Shown here: positions 33,532 through 43,452 of the stretch, one piece after another | Layout: every line of letters starts with the position of its first letter | How positions within the stretch are numbered: position 1 is the first letter of the stretch | DNA from: Hyaloraphidium curvatum | Lineage: Eukaryota > Monoblepharomycota > Hyaloraphidiomycetes > Hyaloraphidiales > Hyaloraphidiaceae | DNA: 64,000 nt | Reading direction: 5' to 3' | Assembly: GCA_025558095.1 (NCBI GenBank) | Contig: JAIVFI010000035.1 | Span: forward strand, 372,001 to 436,000 | The notes under the pieces: generated by a model | The model's input: the letters and a program-made list of their open reading frames with translations, nothing else | Told to the model about the DNA's origin: nothing | The model's database searches: none | Position numbers and translations under genes: made by a program

Positions 33532-36500
33532 ATGGACGCCGCGTCGTCCGCGTCCACGCTGGATGTGCTCATGGGCGCCGCACGCGCGCCGCCCCCCGGT
33601 CCGGCGATGCTGCCGCCGCCGGCGGCCGTGATCCGCGCGCGCCGCGGCACCGTGCTCTCGCGCGGCATGATCCTCAAGCGCGACTACTTCCCGCCGTCGA
33701 GCACGGCCGGCGGCGGCACCGGGCGGCCCGATGCGCTGGCGGGCGGCGTTGGCGGAGGGCTCGCGGGGTCGCGGGACGCCGACGACGAGGTCTATCTGCA
33801 GGGCGCCCCGCAGTTCCGCGCGGCCGTCGGCGCCTCGGGAATATTCGGCCTCGCGCAGCCTTCCACATTCGGCGTGCACTCGGTGCTCACCGCGCTGGGC
33901 GCGCGCCACGGCGGTCCCGCAGACGCCAACGCGACCTTCGTGTCCCTCAGGGCCGAGCCGCTGCTGTTCCTCTCGCAGCACGCCTTCACGCTGCGCTCCG
34001 CCGCCGCGCCGCTGCACAACCTGGCCTCGTACGCGGGCATCTCGGCGGGCAGGCTGTCGGCGCTCGAGCAGCGGCTGCTCGAGGACGTGCTGGAGGAGGC
34101 GGAGCTCTTCGGCGGCATGCTGCTCGTGCACGACGAGCTGCCCGACTCGCGCGTGATCCCGTCGTGGATCGCCGTCGGCGAGGGCTCCGTGCACACCCCG
34201 GCGCAGCTCTTTGCCAAGCTGGCGGAAAGCTACCGCGTGGAATACCACCGCCTGCCCCTGAGCCCGGAATCGGCGCCCACGCCAGGGTACCTGGACGACT
34301 ATCTGCGGATCCTGCGGCGCACGGGGGACGATCCCGTGGTGGTGCACTGCGGACGCGGCGTGGGGCGGACGACGTGGGCGATGATCGCCCTGGGCCTGAT
34401 CCGCGCGCGGCAGCGCGCCGTTGAGGCCGCGGCGCCGCACGTCGAGGTCGATGGGGTGGTCGCGATCGACCGCACCGAGTCGGCCAGCCCGTCCAAGAGG
34501 TCGACAAAGAGGCGGACGGACCCAAGGGAGAGGCCGCTGGAGGAGGAGCTGGGCAACAGGGCGGTGTTGCGGCTGCTCTACGTCCTCGAGAAGGGTTGGT
34601 CGAACCTGCGGCGGCGTGACAACGTATTTGACCTTCTTCTGTTCCCGCCAGCCCTGCCGAAGCTCACGCCCCACGCGACGCTCACCTCCCTCCTAGCCTC
34701 CCCGCCGCTCCTCTCGGACCTCAAGCTCGCGATCCAGGGCTCCTACACCCTCATCACCCAGCTTACCTCCTTCCTCCCCGAGGGCGTCAAGGCCTCCGTG
34801 GACGCCGCGATCGACGCCAACGCGGGCCTGGTCAACCTGCGCGAGAACGTGCTTGTCGAGCGGGTGCGCGGGATGGAGGGCGAGGAGCTGGACAAGGCCG
34901 TGTGCGCGTTGGAGCGCTATTTCTGGCTGATCGCGCTGGCGGGGTATCTGGAGGAGTGCTGCGTGCTCGACCGCGAGAAGGAGCTCGGCGGGCGTCCGCG
35001 CGCGGTGTTCTCGTGCGGCTTCTCGGCCTGGCTCGAGCGGACGCCGTGGATGACCTCCACCATGGCCTTCCTGCACGCGCGGCCGCTCAAGCCCTCCGCG
35101 CTGGGCTTCTTCTCCCCGCTCGGCGACCTGACCTACCTCGTCAAGCCGCCCAAATCCGGCTCCCTGGCACTGTACGCGGGCGCCGTCGGCACCGAGGTCG
35201 AGCAGTGGGTCGTGCGCTCGCGCCGCGGCGCCGTCCTGGCCTCGCAGCTGCTGCTCAAGCTGGACAGCTGGCCCGAGGACCCCGCGGCGGAGGACGGGCA
35301 CCCGGGTGCGGCCAACTTCCGCCGCATCCCCGGGTTGCCCGTGTACGCATCCTCGCAGCCCTCCCTCCCGGCGCTCGCATCCATCCTCGCGGCCGTCGCC
35401 GCCGCCGACCCCCCGCCCGGCACGCTGGTCTGGATCAACCTCCGCGAGGAGCCCATCATCTACGTCCGCTCGCGCCCGCACGTGCTCCGCCAGACCGCCA
35501 CCGCGCTGCGGAACCTGCGCTCCTACACGGGCATCTCGGCGGCCAACCTGGAGCGGGTCGAGGAGAAGCTGGCCGAGGACGTGAGGGCCGAGATCGACGA
35601 GTACGGGGGGAGGGTGCTGGTGCATTCCGAGAGCGGGGGGCAGGTGGTGCCGCTGTGGGTCGAAGGGGACGAGGGGGAGGTGAGGACGGCGAGGAGCGTA
35701 TTTGGCGGGCTGGAGGGGTCGGAGATCGCGGTCGAGTACGAGGTGGGCGGCGGCGGGTGCGGATTGCTTGCGGGCGCTGATTGTGCGGCAGAGGATCCCG
35801 ATGACGGCGGAGCAGCCGCCGCAGGAGGAGGACCTGGACAACATGCTCGACATCATGCTCCGGCACCGATGGGACGGCGGCACCGCCGTCGTGTTCAACT
35901 GCCAGATGGGCATCGGCCGCTCCACCACGGGCACCGTCGTCGCGGCACTCGTGCTGCGCTGGCTGCGCGGCGAGTCCGGGGCGGGGGGGAGGGAGCGGCG
36001 GAGCTACAAGCCCATCAACGCGCTGCTGCGGGTGCTCAGGGACGGGCTGGGGAGCAAGAGGACGGTGGATGCCGCGGTGGACCTGTGCGCTGCCAAGGTC
36101 AATTTGAGGGACTGCGTGGACGATTGGAGGGGGAGGGCGGCCAAGGAGAGCGGGGAGAACAGGGCGGCGCTGGGTGGGTCCTACCGAAGGCGGCCGCGAC
36201 TGGGTTGCTCAATGGTCCTGCCTGCCAGTCAAGCGCGGGCTCAAGGCGTTGGAGCGCTACTTCCTCCTCATCTGCTTCCAGAACTTCCTCGACGCCTTCA
36301 CTCCCGCGCAGATCCAAGCCTCGCGGGCCACGGACCGGCCGCGCACCTTCCGCTCCTGGGTCCACGAGCACGCCGAGTTCGCCACCCTGCGGACGGACCT
36401 CCTCTCCGGCGATTTGGACTCGCTGGCGCCTCTCATGCCGTCGGCGGACACCGAGGTGTCCGAGGCCGCGGCCGTCGCCTCGCGCTGCGGCGCCGTGCTC

Positions 36501-37791
36501 TGCGCGGGGACCATCCTCAAGCCCGACTTTTTCCCGGGCATGCAGCGCAAGTCGCTGCCCGAGCGGGTGGAGGGCGCGCCCAACTACCGGCGCATCCCGC
36601 TGGGCGGGATGAAGGCCGAGGCTGACCGCGTCAGGGACGCGCTGGGCGAGGAGGAGCAGCCGGCGCTGCCGCCGGCTTCCGGGGACGGCGAGCCGCCCTT
36701 CATGGTCGGGGACGGGATGCCGTCGTGCGCCGGCATCGCGAACGTCGCCGAGCGGTGCGGGGCCGGGCCGGGCGGCGGCAAGACGGTGCTCTGGACCTCG
36801 CTCAGGGAAGAGCCGGTGGTGTACATCCTCGGCGCGCCGTATGTTCTGCGCGAGCTCGACGATCCGTTGCGCAACCTGGTCATCACGGGTATCACCGCCG
36901 AGCGCGTCGAGACGATGGAGGAGCGGCTCAAGGAGGACGTGGTCGCCGAGGCGCGCAGGTTCCAGGGGCGGTTCCTGCTGCACGACGAGGAGGCGGACGA
37001 GCAGGGGTACCGCCTGGTGCCCGTGTGGCAGCCGCTCAACGAGGGCGACGTGCAGACGCCGCTGGAACTCTACCAGTCGGTGATTGCGCGCGGCTTCTCG
37101 ATCGAGTACTCCCGCGTGCCCATAACGGACGAGCAGGCGCCGATCCCCGGCGTCTTTGACATCCTCCTGCAGCGCGTGCTCGGACGTGCCGGCGGCGCGG
37201 ACATGGTGTACAACTGCCAGATGGGCCGCGGGCGGACGACGACGGGCCTGGCCGTCACCTGCCTGTGCGAGATGGTCGCCGGCAATCCTTCCCTGCTCGC
37301 GCGGCGCACGGACTCGGCGCCATCTCCGGACGTGCCCAGCATGCGCCCCGGACCGAGACCGCTGCTCCGCTCTACCACAACGGCCGACGACCTGGCCGTG
37401 CGGTACGCCGCGCACGGCGAGTACCGCCTCATCCTCTCCCTCCTCCCCGTGCTCGCGCACGGCAAGCTGGCGAAGCGCCTGGCGGATCGCGCGATCGACC
37501 TGTGCGCGCACATGCAGAACCTGCGCGAGGCCATCTACCACTTCCGCGTCGCCGGGCCGTCAAAGATCCGCGAGGGGCTGAGCTACCTCACGCGGTACTT
37601 CTTCCTCATCTGCTTTGCGGACTACCTCCTGGCGGAGTGGGCGGGCGGCAAGGGGAAGCAGACGTTTGTCAGCTGGCTGGCGGATCGGCCCGAGGTGGGT
37701 TGGCAAGCGGAAGGGGAGGGGGTCGGTTGCCGCGGGCTGACATCATGGTTCACAGATCACATCGATTCTCAAGAACCAGACGCTCGATTGA
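33532..37791 (+). CDS. paladin-like inositol phosphatase/pseudophosphatase with three PTP-like phytase repeats
   Basis: Exons 33532-35742, 35792-36173, 36229-37694 and 37756-37791 give 1364 residues. Three ~430-residue repeats each open with an R-x-G-x-VL..ILK.D motif (RRGTVLSRGMILKRDYFP, RRGAVLASQLLLKLDSWP, RCGAVLCAGTILKPDFFPG) and each has a CX5R loop: HCGRGVGRTTWAM, NCQMGIGRSTTG and NCQMGRGRTTTG. All three keep Cys and Arg, so none is obviously dead by that test. The family (animal paladin, fungal homologues) has been linked to phosphoinositides and inositol phosphates. No membrane segment is visible. Introns are 49, 55 and 61 nt; the last exon has 12 codons including the stop. Confidence 0.9.
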
Positions 37792-37874
37792 GCTGTGGAA
37801 TCGGTAGCCCCCTGTGCCCGCCGACAGATTCGCCTGACGGACAGAATCAGCTCCTCATCGCACATCTTCCATCT

Positions 37875-38930
37875 TTACGGTCCCAGCTCATCTGCCATCC
37901 TTCGCAGTTCCTCGTCTAGTTTCCTTGCCGCGCGATCAAGCTCGGCAAACACGTCCTGGAAAGTAGGCCGCTGCGATGGGTTCGCGGACGTGCAGCGCTC
38001 AAAGAGCTACCAGAGTTCGTCGGATAGTTCGTAAGGTCGGGGCCCAGGCCGCGGTCCGTTGGCGATGCAGGCAACTGGGACCTAGGTAGAGAGTCAGTCC
38101 CACGCAGGTAGTCGGCCAAGCTCCGCTCAACACCTCGAGCGTTGTGTTCTCCGAGAGCATCGAAGCTAAGCGTTTGGCACCTGCTGGGCCCATTCCCACG
38201 TCTCGGAGTTCAACAGCCCGGAGAATGTGCTTGTCCGACAGGAGCCCCATGAGGAGAAGTTTCGTCCCATAGTCGCCAAACCTGCAATAGCTGAGGTTAA
38301 GTGCGTCAGCGCTCCCTTTCCCTTCTCAAGCAGAAACTTGATGGAGCTGCATCCGGCCTCGCCGATCGGGTTGCCGCGGAGGTCGAGCGTGCGGAGATGC
38401 GCGTTCTCGTGGAGCCCGTGTGACATCGTAAACCCCACGGTTGCTGATTCCATTGAAGGCGAGGATCCGGTGCTCTAGCGCCTGCGGTTGACGAAGAGAG
38501 AGGAACGCAAGGCGCCCACACACCCGTCTCCGAGATCGTTTCTGCTCAAGTTCAAGCGCCGCAGAGACTGGTTCCGCTCCAGCATCGAGGCCACGGCCAC
38601 TGCGCCCTCTGCGCCGATGCTGTATCCGGAGATGTCGAGGTCCGTCAGGCTCTTGTTTTCCACAAGCGAGCCGGGAGGTGCTTCGCTCCCTCCGGACAGA
38701 CATCATTCACCGCCAGCTCAAGAACCCTGAGCGAGGTATTTGTCCGAAGAATCTGGGCCAGGGACTAAGCTCCGACGGATCCCAGACCGTTCTTGAAGAG
38801 CTTGAGCGATTCGACGGCCCCACCTCGCTGGAACGCGTCCAACACGGTGCTCGTTGCAGTCTCCGGGACCGCTATACTCGCGGAGCACAGGAGCTCGAGG
38901 TTTGCTGCCTTTGCGGAAAACTAACGGGCT
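37875..38930 (-). pseudogene. broken leucine-rich-repeat (RNI-like) protein with kinase tail
   Basis: Recognisable ribonuclease-inhibitor-like repeats run through at least three reading frames: FQRGGAVESLKLFKNGLG, then SLTDLDISGYSIGAEGAVAV and LERNQSLRRLNLSRNDLG, then NAHLRTLDLRGNPIGEAG, then ILRAVELRDVGMGPAG. The first block has an in-frame TAG soon after GLGSVGA, and frame changes separate the rest. The repeats run directly into only the last ~60 residues of a protein kinase domain (ANPSQRPTFQDVFAEL is subdomain XI), preceded by another in-frame TAG; nearly the whole kinase catalytic domain is missing. I read it as a decayed LRR-plus-tyrosine-kinase-like gene that lost its kinase core by deletion. 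Confidence 0.72.
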
Positions 38931-39039
38931 TAGTTAATGGTGATGCTTAAATCGAACTGCGACAGAGCTAACTACACGGCGACAGAGGCTGCGGACGGCG
39001 CGGATCGTTACATGACGGATGCGATTTGAGCGGATGTCC

Positions 39040-39853
39040 TCATACCAACGCCGCCCACCACGCCGCAACCAACGCGGAGGCGATCCCAGCAGCACTGGCC
39101 TTGGCTCCAACCGCTCCGTTGGTGTTCATGATGACTTTCCTGCCGTTGAGGTTCGTACCGCTGTAGCAGTTCACATCACCCGGCGCGCCGCAGTAGGTCA
39201 TGTCGGGACAGTACTGGCCGTCGTCTGGACCACGCGGCATCCGGGATGTCAGGGGTTGCCTGCGAGGAGATTGCACGCCACCCACTGCAGCAGACGGTGC
39301 CGGCAGGGTTGCACGTCCTCGTGGAGCACAGGAAGGAGCCAGGGGGGCAGCCTACGTGCGGCCCCAGGCTTGGAGCGCCGCCGCGCGAGCAGTTGACATC
39401 GCCGGGTTCCCCGCAGACCGCCATTTCGAGTCCACCGGGTCCTCTTCGGCAGTAACGGCCGTCGCCTGGAACAACGGCGGTAGCGATCGTCAGGGATGCC
39501 AGGTGCAGCGGGCGTGCACACCACGCACTGCAGCAGACGGTGTTTGCGGGGTTGCACGTAGTTGCCGAGCAGCGCGAGTGGCCGATGGGGCAGGTCCAGC
39601 CGGGCCCCGCGGGTTCGTTGGCCTTGGGGTACCCATACGGGTCGTCGCGCCGGAGGATCCCGGCAGGGAGCTCCTCGGCCTGGACAAAGCGGACGAGATC
39701 CTCGTTGTCCGCTGCGGGGCCGGGGCCGGAAGCGGCGTCGAAGATGGCGGCGAGGGAGGCCTTGCTCGCGGCGCCAGCCCCGCGCGGGGACGCGAGGGCC
39801 AGCAGCACCATCGTCGCCAAGACTGCGAGATGGCGACAGCGCCCTCCCAGCAT
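39040..39853 (-). CDS. secreted cysteine-rich repeat protein, probably GPI-anchored
   Basis: Exons 39853-39529, 39465-39286 and 39224-39040 give 229 residues. A signal peptide (LAVLATMVLLALASPRGAGA) is followed by an acidic stretch. Two CP.G...CS..TCNPA.TVCC modules alternate with two DG.YC...CG.PGDVNC modules. Both introns are phase 1 and fall at the same point of each module, right after VCC, so the exons are internal duplications. The C-terminus is hydrophobic after a short polar spacer (AAGIASALVAAWWAALV), as in GPI signals. Disulfide-rich wall or surface proteins of fungi look like this; the function is unknown. Confidence 0.75.
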
Positions 39854-40424
39854 CGCAATGCGGCAGCTCGTAGAGCGCTCGTTCGAGGAGGTTTCAGATT
39901 GTCAGTGCTGGATCGGGTGGCGCGTGACTGACTGACTTTTTCGCGCGGGTCCGCTCTGCCGACCCGATCAGTCGAAACACACGTGGGCTGTTAGCGATGG
40001 ACGCAACGATGCGCTAAGGTGGCACGGCAGCCCATATATGTTGATCCCCAACTACCACTCCCATCGACTCGGCCGTCCTCGGATGCTCCAAAGTCCAGCT
40101 TCGCACGAAGACCCCTAGGCACTCTCGCCCGCCGCCACCCCGCGCCTCTTTGCCGCCTTGGCCCCGGCAAACTTCGCCAGGTACCTCCCTACGGGCCTTC
40201 TCACCGCGCCGCTCTTCGCCGACGCACGCCGCGTGGAACGAGTACCGGTCGATCGTCGGGCTGCGCTCGTCTACGGCGTATCGGTCCCACTGTCGCGGAA
40301 CGAGAGTGCGGTGAGCATGCCGAGGGAAAAGGACGGAAAGACGTAATACCTGCAAGATCATCTCGGGCCCGACTCATCATCCCCGCGCGGATCTTTCTGT
40401 CACTTTCCAGCGCCCATGCGCAGC
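39854..40424. other. intergenic, no supported gene
   Basis: 571 bp upstream of the Cys-rich gene and downstream of the first F-box-like gene. A minus-strand frame ending near 40115 is Lys/Arg/Ala-rich, but has no start, splice partner or family signal. Confidence 0.4.
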
Positions 40425-41687
40425 TCACCACCTCTTGCACTTCCGAAGCAGCTTCTTCAGGGGCTTCTCCGGGACCTCGCCGTTGAGGAGGTACTGTTCC
40501 GCCTCGATCCGCACGCGCGCGAGCCTCCGCAGCGTGGACGCGCCCGCCGAATCCAGGGTGTCGTCGAAATCCAGGACCTCCGCGTCGATGCTCGCCAGCG
40601 CGGGCGGGACGCCGTGCAGGAAGCCGCTGGCGGCCACGTACGTCGATCTGAAGCGCACGAGCGAGGGCATCCCGCACATCCGCTGCCATGCCGCGTCGAA
40701 CCCCTCGCAGAACTCGCCGAGGGTCGCGTCGTCGTCGCGGAGCACGCTGATCTCGGCCGGCTTGATGCCCTCGAGGCCCGCCTGCGCGACCTCCTCGAAG
40801 GTTTCAAACCACCGGAAGCTCATGCTCCGGACGGCGCCGATCAGCCGGAGATCGCGGCAGGCGGCGATGCCTTCCAGGTCGTCCGAGCAGCACTCGCGGA
40901 AGTCGATCTCGACCGAATCAAGCAACGTACTGGCGAAGTCGAGCGCCTTGAGCACCGTCCACGCCAGCGACGACGCGGGCCGGAAGCGGAGCTCCCGCAG
41001 CGCCGGGAACAGGCACCCGAAGACGGCGAGGTCCGGGTCCCCGTCGTCGCCGTCGAGCTCGTCGGCTTCGAGCCAGACGGTCACGTCGAGGACCGCGAGG
41101 TGCGGCAGCGCCAGGAGGCCGAAGGCGGCGAAGTCCTCGGGCGTGCGGATCTCGCACTTCAGCCGGCGCAGCCGGGTGCTCGACGCTCCGAGGATGCCAC
41201 TGTGAAAGGCTGAATGCACGGAAAAGTCGCCCAGGTCCAGATCGCGGACGAGCCCGATTCGCTGCGCGCCTTCCGCGTCCCGGGCGAGGAGCAGATCCGC
41301 GCGGGATGCCCCGCGGTCCCGGAACTCCACGCGGGCGCACAGCACGGAAACGAGCGCGGAGAGCGTCGCGCGGCTCGCGGTTGCAAGGGCGAGCGCGTCC
41401 CTCGGCGCGAGGAACCGCGCGATCTCGGTCAGCAGCTCCGGCACGGCGAGCGGGTTCGGCCGCGCGAGCACGTGGATGCGGGAGCGTAGCTTTGCGAGCC
41501 TTCCGAGCAGCGCGGGCACCTGCCGCGCGGCGCGGCGCACGTCCTCGAGCGCCGCGGCGGAAGTCTCCGCGACCGACGCGCCGGCGGCCTCGATGTCGCT
41601 GACCGCCTCGGCAAACGCGGCGGAGAGCTGCTCGGAGAGCAGCTTAATACGCGCGGAGGAAGCGGTGAGGGCGGAATATGCCTGCAT
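40425..41687 (-). CDS. F-box-like / LRR-like protein, tandem copy 1
   Basis: An intronless frame of 420 residues. After a helical N-terminus, LAVPELLTEIARFLAPRDALALATASRATLSALV has the pattern of an F-box (Pro-Glu-Leu-Leu..Ile..Leu..Asp-Ala-Leu..Ala), which docks substrate adaptors on Skp1 of SCF ubiquitin ligases. A LLLARDAEGAQRIGLVRDLDL segment leads into irregular Leu-rich strands (FPALRELRFRPASSLAW). It is a clear paralogue of the next gene upstream: both carry the PLAVP..E.A..L.PRDALALA and LLLARDA.GAQRI blocks at matching places. The substrate is unknown. Intron-free structure is unusual in this window. Confidence 0.68.
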   Translation of the reverse strand: MQAYSALTASSARIKLLSEQLSAAFAEAVSDIEAAGASVAETSAAALEDVRRAARQVPALLGRLAKLRSRIHVLARPNPLAVPELLTEIARFLAPRDALALATASRATLSALVSVLCARVEFRDRGASRADLLLARDAEGAQRIGLVRDLDLGDFSVHSAFHSGILGASSTRLRRLKCEIRTPEDFAAFGLLALPHLAVLDVTVWLEADELDGDDGDPDLAVFGCLFPALRELRFRPASSLAWTVLKALDFASTLLDSVEIDFRECCSDDLEGIAACRDLRLIGAVRSMSFRWFETFEEVAQAGLEGIKPAEISVLRDDDATLGEFCEGFDAAWQRMCGMPSLVRFRSTYVAASGFLHGVPPALASIDAEVLDFDDTLDSAGASTLRRLARVRIEAEQYLLNGEVPEKPLKKLLRKCKRW

Positions 41688-41805
41688 AGCGACGTGCGCG
41701 GCGTTTTGCTTTCCGGCAGCCCGATCATCGTGACGCGTCACACGCAAGGAAGTCTTGCGGCCAAAAAACCGTTCGGAATGGGATTCGCGTTCCAGGAGGG
41801 GGTTT

Positions 41806-43071
41806 CTACCACAGGTTCTTCCGCAGAATCCTTGCCATGTACTTTCCGACGGGCCGGCCGCCGAGCTCGAACTTCTTCGCGCTGATCTGCAGCCCCCCGA
41901 TCCGCCGGTCCCTCTCCAAGGACGGTGCCTCGTCGAAGCACAGCACCTCGGCGTCGATCCTCTTGAGCCTGGGCGGAATCCCGCGATCGAAAGCGCGGCT
42001 GGGAAACCAGCTCGTCTCAAAGTGCGTCAGCCTTTCCATAGCGCAGAGATCCTTCCATGCTTCGTCGAAGGGCTTCTTGAAGAAGGCGTCCAGGTCGTCG
42101 TCCTCGTGGCGCATCGCCGACACCTTCTTCGGTGCGAAGCCGTGCAGCCCCAGCTTCGCGATCTGGCTTATCTGGACGGGATCCCTGACGCTGAGGACCG
42201 CGATCGCCGCGCGGAGGCGCTTGGGCACGTTCCGGATCCCGTCGATCCGATCCTCGCCTCCCAGGCTCCACAGGTCGAGCTCGATGACGTCGAGAGCCGG
42301 AGCTCCAGCGTCTAGACCTCTCCAAAGCTGGTCGCTGAACGCGAGCTCGGATCCTGCGCGGAACACGAGCCGGCGGAGGGCGGGAAACGAGACGCGGACC
42401 ATGCCGGGCCGCAGATCCTCCTCCGCCAGGCAACTGGCTTCCAAGGCAACGCTCAGGAACTGCAGTCCGGGAAGGGATAGGCACGCAAAGGCCCGGAAGT
42501 CCTCGGGCCTGTCCGCCGAGCACCACAAAGATCGCAGGCCGTCGTTGCACTCGGCCAGGATCCCCTTGCGCAGGGCAGCCAGCAGCGAATAGTGGAGCAT
42601 GGCCAGCTTGCGCACGTGCGCGATCCTCTGCGCACCGGCGGCATCGCGGGCGAGCAGCAGCGCCGCCCGCCGTTCGCCGCGCCTGCCGAAGGTGACTGCG
42701 TGGCACAGTGCGTCCTTCAGACAGGCGTGCGAGACCCTGCTCGTCAGCGCGAGCGCCAACGCGTCCCGCGGTTCGAGGTACGCGGCGATCTCGCGCAGCA
42801 CCGCCGGGACCGCGAGCGGCGTCGGCCGCAGCACCGCGTCGACCTTGGCGCGGGCCTGCGCGGCGCTCGCGAGCAGGACCGGTACTTTTTCAGCGGCGCG
42901 GAGCGCGGTTCCGAGAGCAGCGGCAAGGTCGGGCGGGGGCCGGAGGGCGCCGCCGAATGACGCGCCCGCGGCCTGCAGGGCGCCTTCCGCCTCGTCGACC
43001 GCGGCCGATAGCTGGGACCACACGCCTTGGAAGCGGGCGGGGAAGGCGGCGAGACCGGCAGGGGGCATCAT
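41806..43071 (-). CDS. F-box-like / LRR-like protein, tandem copy 2
   Basis: An intronless frame of 421 residues, same strand as copy 1 and 118 bp upstream of it. The F-box-like segment is LAVPAVLREIAAYLEPRDALALALTSRVSHACL, then LLLARDAAGAQRIAHVRKLAML. Leu-rich strands follow (FPALRRLVFRAGSELAFSD), ending in GKYMARILRKNLW where copy 1 has a similar basic end (LLRKCKRW). Two adjacent ATG codons start the frame; the first is used here. Divergence between the copies is high outside the shared blocks, so the duplication is old. Confidence 0.68.
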   Translation of the reverse strand: MMPPAGLAAFPARFQGVWSQLSAAVDEAEGALQAAGASFGGALRPPPDLAAALGTALRAAEKVPVLLASAAQARAKVDAVLRPTPLAVPAVLREIAAYLEPRDALALALTSRVSHACLKDALCHAVTFGRRGERRAALLLARDAAGAQRIAHVRKLAMLHYSLLAALRKGILAECNDGLRSLWCSADRPEDFRAFACLSLPGLQFLSVALEASCLAEEDLRPGMVRVSFPALRRLVFRAGSELAFSDQLWRGLDAGAPALDVIELDLWSLGGEDRIDGIRNVPKRLRAAIAVLSVRDPVQISQIAKLGLHGFAPKKVSAMRHEDDDLDAFFKKPFDEAWKDLCAMERLTHFETSWFPSRAFDRGIPPRLKRIDAEVLCFDEAPSLERDRRIGGLQISAKKFELGGRPVGKYMARILRKNLW

Positions 43072-43452
43072 GTCGGCGCGTTAGGACTGGGAAGGAGGAC
43101 CGTTGGGTTTCGCGGGAACGGGTGCATGCATTTCGGACGAGCAGACCCATAGACCCGTTCGGCTAGGATGGTGCACATCCACCACTATGACTCCTCCGCA
43201 TCAGCTTTACCATGTTCTTCCATGTCGCGGCAGTGATCGGGACGACTGACTTGTCGCGACGGTTTTCCCGCCGCACATTCACCGATTGGCCGAGTCTGTT
43301 GTGCACGCACCTGGCCCTCGAGCCTCACAACACCCTCCCCCTCTCCGCCATCGCCTCCTCCCCCGCCCTCGCAAACGCCTCCTCCATCACCCGCGGATCG
43401 GGCACCGACCCGTGCCACGCCACCCTCCCGTTCACCACCACCACGGGGGTCA

